This document shows, piece after piece, positions 1 to 11,649 of a DNA stretch of 64,000 nucleotides. The stretch's first letter is position 1, and each line of letters starts with the position of its first letter. This DNA comes from Spirodela intermedia (Eukaryota; Streptophyta; Magnoliopsida; Alismatales; Araceae), in assembly GCA_902729315.2 (NCBI GenBank), contig LR746281.1, positions 2,168,501 to 2,232,500 of the forward strand, read 5' to 3'. A program made the position numbers and the translations under genes. A model generated the notes under the pieces. That model was not told the DNA's origin. It was given only the letters and a program-made list of their open reading frames with translations, and ran no database searches.

Positions 1-370
<370 letters not shown>

Positions 371-843
371 GATGCTTAAAAATCTGAACGGCATCTTATC
401 CATTAGGCCATTCTTGGGGGGGAGTGGTTATATTCGGCTTGGGGCTCATGCGGTGTAATCCCAGCTGGTGTTTTCTGTAGATTCTGGTGGCCCTGCAGGC
501 AGCTTTGACGGTCATCGGCAACTTCACCATGTGCATTGCTGCATATCGCATTTACCGATCGTCTCACCGAAGCTCGGAGGGATCTTAGCCGCCTCATCAC
601 GTGGTGCCCATGTTCACGAAGTGCTCCTTTGGACGGTCAACGGTGAGGAGTTGCGCAGATGAACCACCCAGAAAACATGAATTCATATCCCCGTTCTGGT
701 CAAAGCCCTGTGATTGGACCCACAGTTTATTCCGATTAATTGGGTCGAGAAAGTCTGTAGAACGGTCAGATGAGCTTCGGGGAAGGGGCTTCTGTGCTTC
801 ATGCTCCACGCTTCTTGTTAGAGCAGGCCCTGAATGCCGCCTC

Positions 844-879
<36 letters not shown>

Positions 880-1231
880 GTATATGTATGTATATACATG
901 TGAGGCAAACCGGTGACAGCCCCTAAGAGAGAGAGAGAGAGAGAGAGAGGGGACTTGAGCAATAGACAAGTATGGAAAATGAGTGTTATGGCGAAAAAGT
1001 CCAATCCTTTCGTATTCACTCTGACATAGAGAGCAACGGGACATAGAAACTTGTGTTTTACACATAGTAAAGTCAACAAACAAAAAAAAAGCCCAGTGCC
1101 TTGTGCGCACCGAACATATACAGATATTTAATCTCTCTCTAGCGAGACAGACAGACAGACAGACAGAGAAAGACTAGCTTTTAGGAGCAGGGCCAAAAGG
1201 CCCTGCTAATGACTTTTTAGTAAGTGTATGA

Positions 1232-1262
<31 letters not shown>

Positions 1263-2640
1263 TTGGTTCACTAGACTATTACCAAGATGCCCATCACCCG
1301 CCTTATATTTACTCTCAGTAGTCAACTGTTGAGAATTTCTTCAACCTTTTAGGTTAAATTTGATGATAATAAAAATTAAAAAGAGGTTTAAACTAATTGG
1401 ATTTTTTTTTTTTGCTTCAGATTTAGGAAAAGAAATGAAGCCTTTTTTACACAAAAATGGTCAAAGCATTTAAAGAAGGGAAAAGTATATCCTCGAAAGA
1501 TAAAAGACAAAATATGATGAAATTAATTCATTTTATACGATAAAAATTGAACCAGAACTTTGGCGTTGACCCCTGAACTCGGTGTTGACACTGACACAAA
1601 ATGTCAACTATCGAGGCATCAACAAAAACCATAGGGCCAATCATTATACCCACAAGTTAATGATCAAACGAGTCCAAAGTTAGAACTAACTAATGCTAAC
1701 ATTAGGCATAAATTGTTATAAATAAAATTCGAAAATGTCAGCAAATTAAATTTATAGATACTAAAAAAATGAGAATTAGTCATTTCTTAAATCGTCTTAA
1801 AATAATAATTAATTTTAACAACTTATTGAGCTTTTTAGATTATAAAAGAGGCATATGACGTGGTATATATTTTAAAGCTTTTAACTTTTCATCCAAAATT
1901 TAGAAAATGTTGTGGAGCTCACAAAGTCTCTCAAAAGGGCCATCAAGGTTTTGATGACTCCTCATCGTAATAAGGGTAACTATAAGCTTAGTCAATGCAT
2001 AATTTTTATTATCATTATGCATATAAACCCTTGCCATAAAAAGATATTTGAAAAATAAATAAAAATAACATGGCTTTTAGTTGTGTTTTTCTAAAAAGCT
2101 GAAATTTCAGATTCACAGTATTTTTTTAAAAATTAAGATTATCGTTTGGTTATTACCCAAAATGATTATTGTATTATTAAAAATAAAGTATTGTGGGAAA
2201 AATAGTTGGGTTGACTTTTTGGGGAAACTCAACGCATGATATAAATTATATTTTTTATATTTACCCCAGTTTAGAGGATGCACGATGACTTCAATTGGAG
2301 AACTAATTTAATCTCCCATTCTTAGTGACTTTATTAATATTTTAAAAGTCAACCCCTTTTGGCCCAGACTCGGCAAAAACGGGCCGGGCCGTTATCTAAG
2401 CAATTTTCTGGAAATCATATAAATGAGCCAAGTTAGTAACCCCGATTTTTCCGAGCTCGGATTGTTAGTAAAGCAAATTGTTAATAGAGTAAAGCCCGGA
2501 GGCTGGAACTGAATTGAGGGCCCGGGGCCGGCCCGAAAAGTAAAGTTGAAGCGAAGCCACTGTGCTTCGCAAAGTCTGACAAACCACTGGCCTTAGTTGC
2601 ACTGACCTCGTCCTCGCCGGCGGAGAATCCGCCGTCGCCG
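371..2640. other. Intergenic, no gene recognised
   Basis: The left half is mixed sequence with short CT (847-875), GA (926-949 and 1232-1254) and gaca-type runs. From about 1320 it becomes AT-rich with many stops in all frames. I see no conserved protein, RNA gene or transposon ends. A CT run and a GA run about 50 bp apart (847-949) could pair as a hairpin. Confidence 0.6.
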
Positions 2641-3616
2641 GGGACGTCTCCGTTACTGCCGTTCCCGGTGAATGAGCTCGGTTCCCGGTGGAAGCAGCAA
2701 TTACGACGGAAGAAGCTCGAGGAAATGGCGGAGGTTCAGTCCAGTGAGGCGGCGGCACGGCGGCGATGCCCGTCGACCGGGAGACCTGAGAAGCTCCGCC
2801 GCCGTCTCGTCCAGGCCGAGGGAGAGCTTCAGCTGGGCCTCTCCAAGAACAGCTTGATGACCATCATCGGAATCCCCTTCCGGAGGTACTCCCCCGCCAT
2901 GATCATCATCCCCCATTAAAGCATCTTCTTCTATCGACGATGACACCATCTGCGATTTTCTCAAGAAAAAAACAGATGGGTCCTTCGAAATCTGATTCCC
3001 CATCAAAGAAACAGGTGGCTTTTCAGATTTTGGAGCTATAATTTTATTTTATTTCCGAGAAATAAAAGTTTCTGGCGGGATCTATGAAATCTGGTTTTCA
3101 GCGGACCCTCTTTCTCGATCTGATTCGATCCAATATCCCCATCTGATCGAAGCCCCCCCGATGTATTTGGATCTGATTTGGGGAGATCTTCCCAGATGAT
3201 GCATGAAATCTGGATGAAATCTCCGATTCGAAAGCTGTTCTTGGTTCTTACAGCGGCCGATTAAAGCATGAAAATCTGGTTCTAATCTCTGATTTGGAAC
3301 GAGGAAGAACACAGTTTCATGCGCACATCCGATCGAGACCCGCTTCAACTCGCATGAAACCGTATTTACCTGGTGAATTCTACTTCTTCTTCTTTTCATT
3401 AATTTGATTAAAAATGTGGGTTTTTGTGGGTTTTTTGATCCACCAAACTGCTTGAATGACGGGTGAATGCTCTCATTTTTTACCCTTTTTTTCCTTTTCC
3501 CCCCCTTTCCTTTGATGCCATGCTTCACCTGGCCAAGCTCTGCGCTTTATCTTGTGCTTCCCATCTTAGCAAAGAGGGAAGGAACCAGCGATGGTGATCC
3601 AGGAGAGTCTCCGGCT

Positions 3617-3649
<33 letters not shown>

Positions 3650-4176
3650 AGGCGAGGGGGAGATGGATGCATACGGATGGCATGGTGCAGCTGAAAGAGG
3701 AGAACTTTGCAGAGATGCACAATGATGTCTGAGATCAAATGGAAGAAAATCGACATGATATCCCTCCCTCACTCCCAAGAGGTGAGGTTTCGAGGAGGAG
3801 GACGACGAGGAAGGAGGAGGAGAAGCGGAAGAAGACGACGCAGCAGCGCGACCTTCTTTCATCTCCCATCTTCTTCCCTGTTCCTTCCGCCACACCGCAG
3901 AAGAAGAAGCAGAAGCAGAAGATGAAGATGAAGAAGAAGGAGAAGCTGTATCTCGCCTTCTTCCCCCTTATCCTCCTCCTCCTCTGGTCACCACCTCGCT
4001 CCCCGTTCTCCGCAGAGGTAAAGCCGCGCAGCTTCTTCAGCCCAGATGCGGAGAAATTGCAGTAAATGGACATGGAAGAAAGGGGTTGGTCGGAGCAAGC
4101 AAAGTCAACGGGACGCTAGAGAGAGAGAGGAGGGGGGGGGGAGGGAGAGAGGGAGACTCCCCTGAGAAGGATTTCT
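2641..4176. other. GC-rich stretch with unassigned short ORFs
   Basis: Base composition changes to GC-rich near 2600. A plus-strand ORF can be read from an ATG at 2725 to about 2919 (starting MAEVQSSEAA). A GT donor-like site lies at about 2887, so it could be a first exon, but I recognise neither the protein nor a following exon. A CT run at 3622-3649 and purine-rich sequence at 3780-3960 produce only low-complexity ORFs. The stretch lies 3' of the minus-strand AHL gene, so part of it may be that gene's 3' UTR. Confidence 0.3.
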
Positions 4177-5184
4177 TCAGTAGGACGGCCTGGCGGCGCC
4201 GCCGGAGGCCCAGGGGTAGACCTCGGGTGGAACCTGGACGCGGCTGAGAAGGTTCGGCGGGAGGCTCTGGAACAGCATCGTGTTCACGTCGGGAGAGAGC
4301 TGCTGCTGGTGCTGCGACAGCGGCGGAGGCGGAAGCGGCGGCGCCACTAGCCCGGCCGGCGATTCCAGCGGCCCCACGAGGGGCTCGTCGCCGTCGTCGA
4401 GGGGGAGCCTCTCGTACGCCGCAGTGCCGAACGACGCCGCCAGGAGCACCACCGGACCGGAGGAAATCAGCGCTCCCACCACGCTGCCGCCGATGACCTG
4501 CCCCTGCCCGCCGGAGAGGTAGACGGCGAAGCCGGTGGCGTCGAGCGGCGCCGGCGGCGGCAGGAAGGAGCCCGACAAGGAGAGGATCTCGAAGCTGCCG
4601 TGGAGCTTCACGACGGCCCCCGGGGAGGCGGGCTGCCGAAGGGTGACGTTGGTCACCGTGCCGCTGCCGCTGAGCACGCAGACCCCGCGCTGTCGGCGGC
4701 GGGCGAAGGCGGCGACGGTCTCGCCGACGTCGCACCCGCTGGCGATCTCCATCAGGTGGGTGCGCAGCGCGTTGGGGCTGTCGCGGGTGATGATGATCGG
4801 CGGCTTCGGCTTGTTCTTCGATCCGGCCGGCCGCCCCCGAGTCCGGCGGGCGAATTCGCCCCCGCCGCCGCCGTCGCCGGAGGACCCCTCTCCTCCGCCA
4901 TTGTTGTTGCTGTTGTTGTTGTTCTCGTTGTTGCTTGTGGAGCTATTGTTGGTGGCGCCGTCCGGTAGGGGGTTGTCGTCGTGTTCTCGCTTGAGGCCCC
5001 GGTTGAGGCCAGTGGTGGCGGCACCGCCGGTATCGTCGTCGGAATTGGGCTGCTGCTGATGCTGTTGGAGCTGCTGGTGGCGGAGTTGCAGGTGGTGGTG
5101 GAGGGAGAGGTGGTGATGGAATTCTCTGGTGTGGAAGGGCGGGGGAAGGTGGGTTCCCTGTATTGATGCGCCCACCGGATCCAT
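4177..5184 (-). CDS. AHL: AT-hook motif nuclear-localized protein, clade A (one AT-hook + PPC/DUF296)
   Basis: Intronless 335-residue AHL protein. AHL proteins bind AT-rich DNA in the nucleus and assemble into complexes that repress growth and developmental genes. The N-terminus is His/Gln-rich, then Asn/Gly-rich. A type-I AT-hook with RGRP at residues 116-119 is followed by GSKNKPKPP. The PPC domain (about 130-257) runs from [14 protein letters not shown] through [18 protein letters not shown] to AYERLPL. The start chosen is the ATG at 5184 (MDPVGAS); an ORF extends 56 codons upstream, but that segment looks like 5' UTR. Lack of introns and the single hook match clade A. The normally near-invariant GRFEIL core reads GSFEIL at about 196-201. 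A GA tract lies about 270 bp upstream of the ATG. Family is certain; the exact orthologue is not. Confidence 0.95.
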   Translation of the reverse strand: MDPVGASIQGTHLPPPFHTREFHHHLSLHHHLQLRHQQLQQHQQQPNSDDDTGGAATTGLNRGLKREHDDNPLPDGATNNSSTSNNENNNNSNNNGGGEGSSGDGGGGGEFARRTRGRPAGSKNKPKPPIIITRDSPNALRTHLMEIASGCDVGETVAAFARRRQRGVCVLSGSGTVTNVTLRQPASPGAVVKLHGSFEILSLSGSFLPPPAPLDATGFAVYLSGGQGQVIGGSVVGALISSGPVVLLAASFGTAAYERLPLDDGDEPLVGPLESPAGLVAPPLPPPPLSQHQQQLSPDVNTMLFQSLPPNLLSRVQVPPEVYPWASGGAARPSY

Positions 5185-6541
5185 CTTTTCCCCTCCCTCC
5201 CAGGGGAAGAAGAAGAATATGACGCTGAGATTACAGCTAGAAAGAGAAACAGAGATACAGACAGGGAACCGCCGCTTCTGGTTTTCCTCGGCCGGAAGGT
5301 TAGAGAGAGGGAGAGGACCCTCCGAGGATCTCAGCCTGCTCCCATCGCCCAACCAACTGCCACCAGAAGTCTTCCAGCTTCACTTCCTCCCTCCTCCCCT
5401 CCCCCTTTGGGTCTACTACTCACCGACTCTCCATTGTTTATTCACAGAAGAGAGAGAGAGAGAGAGAGATGCCTGCTAGTTTACCGTGAGTTAATTACCA
5501 GGTGGAGGAGGAGGCGGAGGGGGAGGTACATAACCCCCTCTCTCTACCCCGTCCTTGTTCTCCCTCGTGCACTGTATCTGCTACAGAAACGACAGTTAGG
5601 TCAGCTGTGGCCATCGCCGAGCTCGGGAAGGTGGCCCTGCAATAAACTGGCCGCCGCCGGGGGGGCCCGCTGCCCCCCCGGAAACCCGAGCTCTCCGCCG
5701 GCCGCCGTCAGAGAAAGCGGTGGCGCTTCCCCGGGACCTCCAGGCAGGCGTGCGTGCCCCTCCATCGGACCCCGCGCTGTCGCTACCAACAAGCCCAGGC
5801 GTTGCCTGGAGATCGATAGACTGTAGAGAGAGACAGACACACGGAGAGAGACTGTAGAGGGAGAGAGAGAGCATCCATCAGCGTAGCGCGGATCAATGAG
5901 AGAGATAGACGTCGGGGATGCCGCCACGTCTTAGATTCTCGACAACCACCCAGCACCTGTCGGTAGCCAACGGAAACGGACGGGAGCAGACCGAGTTGTT
6001 GCCACGTGTGAATATCTCTCTCTCTCTCTCTAGATGCGTAAATGGGAATAAGGTCAAAGTCATACTTGGGCCCATTTTTTACCGGCCCAGGAGTGGTTGA
6101 CTAAGGTAAGATGCGCCAGGCAGGCGGTAAGTTTGACCCGGGCCCAGCCGCAGGCTCCATCAATGGGGGGAGGGGGTTTCCCCACACGGGGGTTCGTTTA
6201 CTCGGATGGGGGGGGGGGAGGGGGGCGAGTTAACGCGGCGACCAGGGCTGCCTGACTCGTCGCCGTCGGGCGGTCCCGGTGGCGGCGGCGCCCTCCCGCC
6301 GTGGGGCCCGTAACGGTCGCCATCATTCACGTGGCCCCGCCGGCCGTAGCCAGCGGCGCAGAGCCTTAAAAAAAGACCAGATCTCTCTGGTCCACTGCCC
6401 CCGCACGGCCCCCCCGCGATGCCCGGCGGCGCCACCATTCAATAACAATACTACTACCTCGTGGGCCGAAAAGGTCAAGTGCGGTCCCCGCAATTGTAAA
6501 CCCTCTTTCAAATATTTTAAAGTTGAATCATTATCGAAAAC
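5185..6541. other. Upstream region of the AHL gene and spacer to the tRNA
   Basis: Probably contains the AHL promoter and 5' UTR, read leftward. A GA run lies at 5451-5469. GC-rich sequence follows (5600-5800 and 6120-6440) without a recognisable protein, and a G-box CACGTG sits at 6003-6008. ORFs on both strands are compositional. Confidence 0.5.
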
Positions 6542-6581
6542 GTTGAGATGGCCGAGTTGGTCTAAGGCGCCAGATTAAGGT

Positions 6582-6614
<33 letters not shown>

Positions 6615-6622
6615 TCTCAACA
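6542..6622 (+). tRNA. tRNA-Leu (anticodon AAG)
   Basis: The sequence folds as a class II (long variable arm) nuclear tRNA-Leu. The acceptor stem GTTGAGA (6542-6548) pairs with TCTCAAC (6615-6621), followed by discriminator A at 6622. The anticodon stem CCAGA/TCTGG encloses loop TTAAGGT, which gives anticodon AAG. The internal Pol III A box (TGGCCGAGTTGG, 6549-6560) and B box (GGTTCAAATCC, 6601-6611) are intact. There is no intron and no encoded CCA. A T4 run at 6640-6643 fits Pol III termination. It appears functional. Confidence 0.97.
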
Positions 6623-6639
6623 CAGCACTCACTGCTCAG

Positions 6640-6643
6640 TTTT
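6640..6643 (+). terminator. Pol III T4 terminator of tRNA-Leu
   Basis: Four T residues lie 18 bases past the tRNA 3' end, which is where RNA polymerase III is expected to stop. Confidence 0.7.
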
Positions 6644-6794
6644 CTCATAAGACGGGAACCGTTGACTTTTTATTTCTCTCTCCTATTGATTGTTACATAA
6701 AGTTAGGACGTGTTGTGAAGTTAGCTTTTATGATTTCCATTTCCCAAAACGCTATCCCCCCCCCTCTCTCTCTCTCTCAAACGCACACACACCA

Positions 6795-7405
6795 AAAATG
6801 CTTCCATTTACATCGGTGGCGTTGACTTTTAACAAGTATCTGATCGAGACTCATTTTCGAGTAAATATTTGTAAAGGTGTTGACTCCAAATTATCTAACC
6901 TTTATACCCCCCCCCCCCCTCCCCCAATCAACCTTGCCATTGTAAGGTGCACCCGAGTCAACTCCAACTCAGAATCATCTCCCTCGTGACCCACCCCTCT
7001 CTGTGGTATCAAGAAACGCTTCCATTCACAGTGATGTATCCTTGACTTTTTATTCGTGTATCTAAACTTAACTCACTTCAAGTAAAATATGTGTGAAGGG
7101 GTTGACTCCAATTATCTAACCTTTGTACTCTCGAATCAACCTTGCCATTGAAAGGTCCACCCAAGTCAACTCCAACTAAGAATCATCTCCCCTGTGACCC
7201 CCCCTCCCCCCCTTCTCTTTCCCTCTCTCTTTCGCCGTGGTACCAAAAAATGCTTCCATTCACATCGAGCCCCACTTCTTATTCAATTACCCCTCACATT
7301 TCGGGTATAATATTTTTAAGGATGTTGACTCCAAATCAACCTTCCCCTCGTGAGCTCCACCCCAAGTCAACACCCTCTCAGAATCATCTCCTTCGTGTGA
7401 TCTCT
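6795..7405. repeat. Tandem repeat of about 218-234 bp, rich in TTGAC motifs
   Basis: Three diverged copies each begin with gcttccatt, at 6800, 7018 and 7252. Each copy contains gttgactcc, an aatcaacctt segment, agtcaac and cagaatcatctcc or a close variant. The third copy is partly deleted. Pyrimidine runs separate the copies. WRKY W-box cores (TTGAC or its complement GTCAA) occur at least eight times within the array. No protein is encoded. Confidence 0.8.
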
Positions 7406-8790
7406 CTCTCTCTCTCTCTCTCTGAGTTGGGCTGGCCCAACCCTCTGACAGCCGATGGGGTCATCGCCGTCCTGAGCCGGCCCAATATAGCCTTCTTTGG
7501 GCTCAGCCTGGTTTTAGCCGTACACAGGTCTTGTGGGTCAGGTTGAGCCCTCTCCTCACCAGCAACCTACCCTCCCAGCTCACATACGCCATCTTCTGCA
7601 ACAAACAACCCCCCCACCGACCCGACGGGAGGAGGAAACGAAGGGGGGCGGGTTTCATTTCAGATCCACCAACACATGAAAAGTTTTTTTTCGCTATGTA
7701 ACTATTATGGAGGACTTTTCGAAAAAAATACAGAACGATTTCGACAGATGCGTGTAGAAAGGCGATCGATTCTCGAGAGCGTGCCTTTACCTCGACGATT
7801 TAAAATAAAATATTTACGAGGATTTTCTTTACTACAAAAAATCATCGATTATTCTCCAGGAAGGCCTTTCAATCAGTCGGGGGTATTGAAAAAAATATAG
7901 ATACCCTAAAATTTTATACTGATTCAAACATTTCGAGTATTTTTCGCTGAGCACCGGGATCGGAAAGAGAAACAGTTACCTCCGGCAGTCGTCCCGTCGC
8001 CTCCTGCGGGACCTTTCCCGGGAACCGATGAGGATTCCCTCCTCTGGCCACTTTGTAACCGCAGATCCGCCGCCCCAGGCAGCCGGCGCCGCCGCAACGG
8101 CTGCGCTGCAAGGCGCCTCTGCGGCACGTCACCTCCGCTGGCGGCGCTGAGGGAGCCGCGTCTGACCGGCGCGGCGGCACCGCCGGTCACATGGCCGTCA
8201 GATCCGTCACCGGAGAATCCCGCCGCCCACCGCCGGTCCCCTTCTGACACGCCTTCTTAATTGCCGTCGGACCGCCGCGGCCGGCCGCTTCGCGCCCTCC
8301 GCTGGGGGAACCCCGCTTATGATTGATAATTTAATTAAACTCGTTATTTATCCCCCGCAGACATTTGTCAGAAAAATCCCCCTCTAAACTCGGCATCTCC
8401 ATTAAGCCCCCCCCGCCCCTGAAAAAAAAAAAACGGCGGGTGTTTCTCACTAATCACGTATGAGAGAGAAAGGGGGGAGAGAATGTTTGTTTGAAAAGAC
8501 CCGGGGGGGGGGGGTGCGTGGGGCGCTGGCGGCAGGGACGGGCCGTTACGGGTCGTGGAGGACGAGGTGGTCGGCGGAAACGGTCTGGGTGGGACTTTAC
8601 GGGTCGCATTAACTCGGATCCTAACGGGACAGGACGGGCCGCCGATTCGGCAATGACGTGGCCGATCCCTGACCGATTTCACACGTGGCGATTTAAGCCT
8701 CACCAGCGGATTGGCTCATTTAAACGCAGGCCTATTAAAGCTCCCCCTTCCCTGCCACATCCGCGACAACTTGTGAACTACGGACCTCTC
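7406..8790. other. Intergenic spacer upstream of the ACR gene
   Basis: It contains a CT run (about 7400-7422), an AT-rich but CpG-rich island with a 74-codon plus-strand ORF (7676-7900) that matches nothing I recognise, and a GC-rich stretch (7950-8300). G-box CACGTG lies at 8682-8687. No gene can be supported. Confidence 0.5.
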
Positions 8791-8794
8791 CCCG

Positions 8795-8804
8795 CTATTT
8801 AATA
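8795..8804 (+). promoter_or_regulatory. TATA-like element of the ACR gene
   Basis: The sequence ctatttaata lies about 245 bp upstream of the chosen ATG. A G-box CACGTG follows at 8818-8823 and a GA run at about 8831-8848. The spacing suits a core promoter with a 5' UTR of about 200 bases, but there is no transcript evidence. Confidence 0.45.
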
Positions 8805-9046
8805 GCCCATCCCTTCTCACGTGGGAAGAGACAGAGAGAGAGAGAGAGATGAAGGCGGGGGGTACATAAGGGGAAGGGAAGGTGAGGGAGGGAAGGGGAG
8901 TAAGTTCGGAGCAAGGAGGGGGAGAAGGGAGGGTACAGTACGGCCGGCGAGGGGCTCCGCGGCTGCGGGAGGCGGTGGGGGGGCTTGCTGAGATCTTCGG
9001 ATCTGGTTGCTGGTTTGGAGGAGAAGCAGGCGGTGTGAGGAGGAAG

Positions 9047-10935
9047 ATGGCGGGGGAGATAGAGCGGGCGCAGTGCTTGGATGAGTACGAGAAGCTCGTC
9101 ACGCGGATGAACAATCCCAGGTGATCTATCTTGATCCAATCTCCAGTTGTCCGTCGTCTGTCGCCTCTCCTCCCTCACGCTGGAATCATGAAATCTCGCT
9201 CCTACAATCGCCGCTCCGAAGGAAGGAGCGGATCCTTCCCTTTGGACGTCTGGATTGCAGGTCCCACCGTGGATGCTGTTCTGCGGTGTCTTTCCCATCC
9301 TCGGTTGCTTACTGCTCTTTGTTCCTTCCAGGGTTGTGATCGACAATGACGTGTGCACCTCCGCGACGCTGATAAAGGTAGACAGCGCCAGGAAGAGCGG
9401 CGTCCTCCTTGAGGCCGTCCAGGCCCTCACCGATCTGAATCTGTCAATCAAGAAGGCCTACATATCCTCCGATGGCCGTTGGTTCATGGACGTCTTCCAC
9501 GTGACCGACCAGTTCGGTGCGAAGCTCATCGACGAGAGCATCCGAACTTACCTCGAACAGGTGCCTAACAATTTCTTTATGGATGAGTCTTGGCAGTTAG
9601 ATTCTCCTCCTTTTCCTTCTGGTTATTTCTTAGGATAATTGTCTCAATTCTCTTCCTCCAGTCCCTGGTAGCCGGGAACGACAACAGAAAGTTGGAGGGC
9701 TTCAGTAATCATCTGACTGCTCTGGAGCTGACGGGGTCGGACAGGCCGGGTATTTTGTCAGAGGTCTTCGCCGTGCTGGCCGACCTTCAATGCAATGTCG
9801 TGGACGCCAAAGTTTGGACGCACAACGGCCGCGTCGCTTCCCTGATGCATGTCAAGGACGAGGACTCGGGGTCCATCATAGAGGACACCCAAAAGATCCA
9901 ACGGATTGAGAGGCGTCTCCACAACGTCCTGAGGGGGGACGGCGACAACGTTCCCGCCATCGCCAGGGTTGTTGCCGTATCTTCCCTTGCAGTTGCTCAC
10001 GCGGAGCACAGGCTCCACCAGATGATGTCTGCCGATCGCGAGTCCGGCCAAGCGGCGGAGGCGACAGCATCGTCGTTGTCACCGTCACCGCCGCTTGTTT
10101 CGGTTCAGAACTGGATCGACCGGGGTTACTCCATCGTGAACGTCCAGTGCCGCGATCGCCCGAAGCTGCTGTTCGACATTTTGTGCACCCTGACGGACAT
10201 GGAATACGTCGTATTCCACGGTACAATTGACACCGTCGGCGACCGAGCGTATCAGGTTGTGCCTTCTATCTTTCTCTTTTTTAGATTACTGTTAGTGACG
10301 TTCACGAAGTGTCTCCACTGGTTCTTTTAGTCCTTCGCTAACATATCTTGTTCTCGCGGCGGGGTGGATCATCTTCCTCAGGAATTCTATATCAGGCACG
10401 CGGACGGGAGTGCTATTAGTTCGGAGACCAGTAGGCAGAGAGTGATCCAACGTTTGCAGTCTGGAGTCGAGAGGCGATCACACCGAGTATGAATTCTTCT
10501 GCCTCTGACAAATTTCTGCCGTGATCCGTCCTTGCATCTGATCCCGAAAATTTCTTCCGTTAGGGGTTGAGGTTGGAGCTGTGCACGGTGGAGCAGCGTG
10601 GTCTCCTATCCGAGGTCACCCGGGTGATCAGGGAGAATGGTCTCTCCATCACCGGAGCGGAGGTGTCGACCAAGGGCGCCATGTCCTGCAACGTCTTCTA
10701 CGTCACGGACGTCACCGGCAACCCAGCAGAAGCCAGGGCGATCGAGGCAGTCCGACAGAGGATCGGCCTCGGGAGACTTGTCATAAAGGAGCCTCCGACG
10801 CGCCTCCCCGCTTACGGAAGCTCCAACTGTCCGGATCCCGGCGAAGAGACCGGCAGCGGCGCCGGACTCCTCTACATTGGGTCCCTGGTGAAGAGGAATC
10901 TCTACAACCTCGGCCTCATCAGATCCTGTTCTTGA
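9047..10935 (+). CDS. ACT domain repeat (ACR) family protein
   Basis: Five coding exons (9047-9120, 9332-9560, 9662-10255, 10382-10486, 10564-10935) join in phase with GT-AG introns to give about 457 residues, normal for plant ACR proteins. These are GlnD-like regulators thought to bind amino acids, with no catalytic domain. Four ACT repeats are visible: about residues 37-110 ([15 protein letters not shown]), 118-175 ([14 protein letters not shown]), 255-310 (spanning the exon 3/4 junction, [12 protein letters not shown] then [10 protein letters not shown]) and 336-400 ([15 protein letters not shown]). The ending [10 protein letters not shown] is a family hallmark. The start MAGEIERAQ leads directly into the conserved DEYEKL. 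Exons are GC-rich and introns short. ACR4/6/8-type is likely, but I cannot assign the orthologue. It lies head-to-head with the clade-A AHL gene, with the tRNA between them. Confidence 0.93.
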
Positions 10936-11616
10936 CTGTTCGTCCAGCACGCAGGTTTGCTTAGTAATACACACTTTTCATCCGCCCTCTCCACCGATGG
11001 CGGCGCTGCGTAGAGGTTGGGCAGCCGCATACCTCGCTTCCACTGGTTTCGTCTCCTTGGAACTTGACATTCCACGTGCTATATTGAAAGTAGAGAGAGA
11101 AACTCATCTTCTTTGCCTAAAAACTCTTGCTGTTTACGTACGCTTCTGCTCCCGTGGGGCGGGAGGTTGGGAAAGCGATTGGCGCGACCGGAGCTGCTTC
11201 TTTCGAGGGCGCCTGGAGTTGCACCGAACGCCTGGGGAACCCCGCCGTCGCATCGCAGTGGTGGATGGTGGTCCCCGCTCCTCCAAGCCCTGGGAAAAGC
11301 ACAAGCTACAGAGCTCCTTGCTGCAGCCTGCCGCCGCCTGCCCTCCTCATCTGGTCCTCCTCCGTTTGACCAGCGTAAACATCTTTCAAAATTACTATTT
11401 TTTTAATATCCCCCACCGATCAATCTCGCCATCCCTCTCTCTCTCTCCTCCTCTTTCCGTTATGGAGATGGAGGACGCGGCCGGCCCGAGACAGTTCAGC
11501 GGCGAAACTGCCAGGAGAGGCGAAGACGACGGGAAACGAACGGCGGAAACGATAAAACTTGCCGCACCAGCGAGGTAACGCGAAAACTGAAACCCACCTT
11601 CCCCATTTACTTCCTT

Positions 11617-11649
<33 letters not shown>

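Noticed and set aside
4037-4735. 232-codon minus-strand ORF overlapping the clade-A AHL
   Set aside because: It is in another frame of the same strand, Arg/Pro/Ala-rich, with no family; the AHL frame is certain.
10997-11578. 193-codon ORF downstream of ACR
   Set aside because: It starts in the likely ACR 3' UTR, runs into a CT repeat, and contains no recognisable domain.
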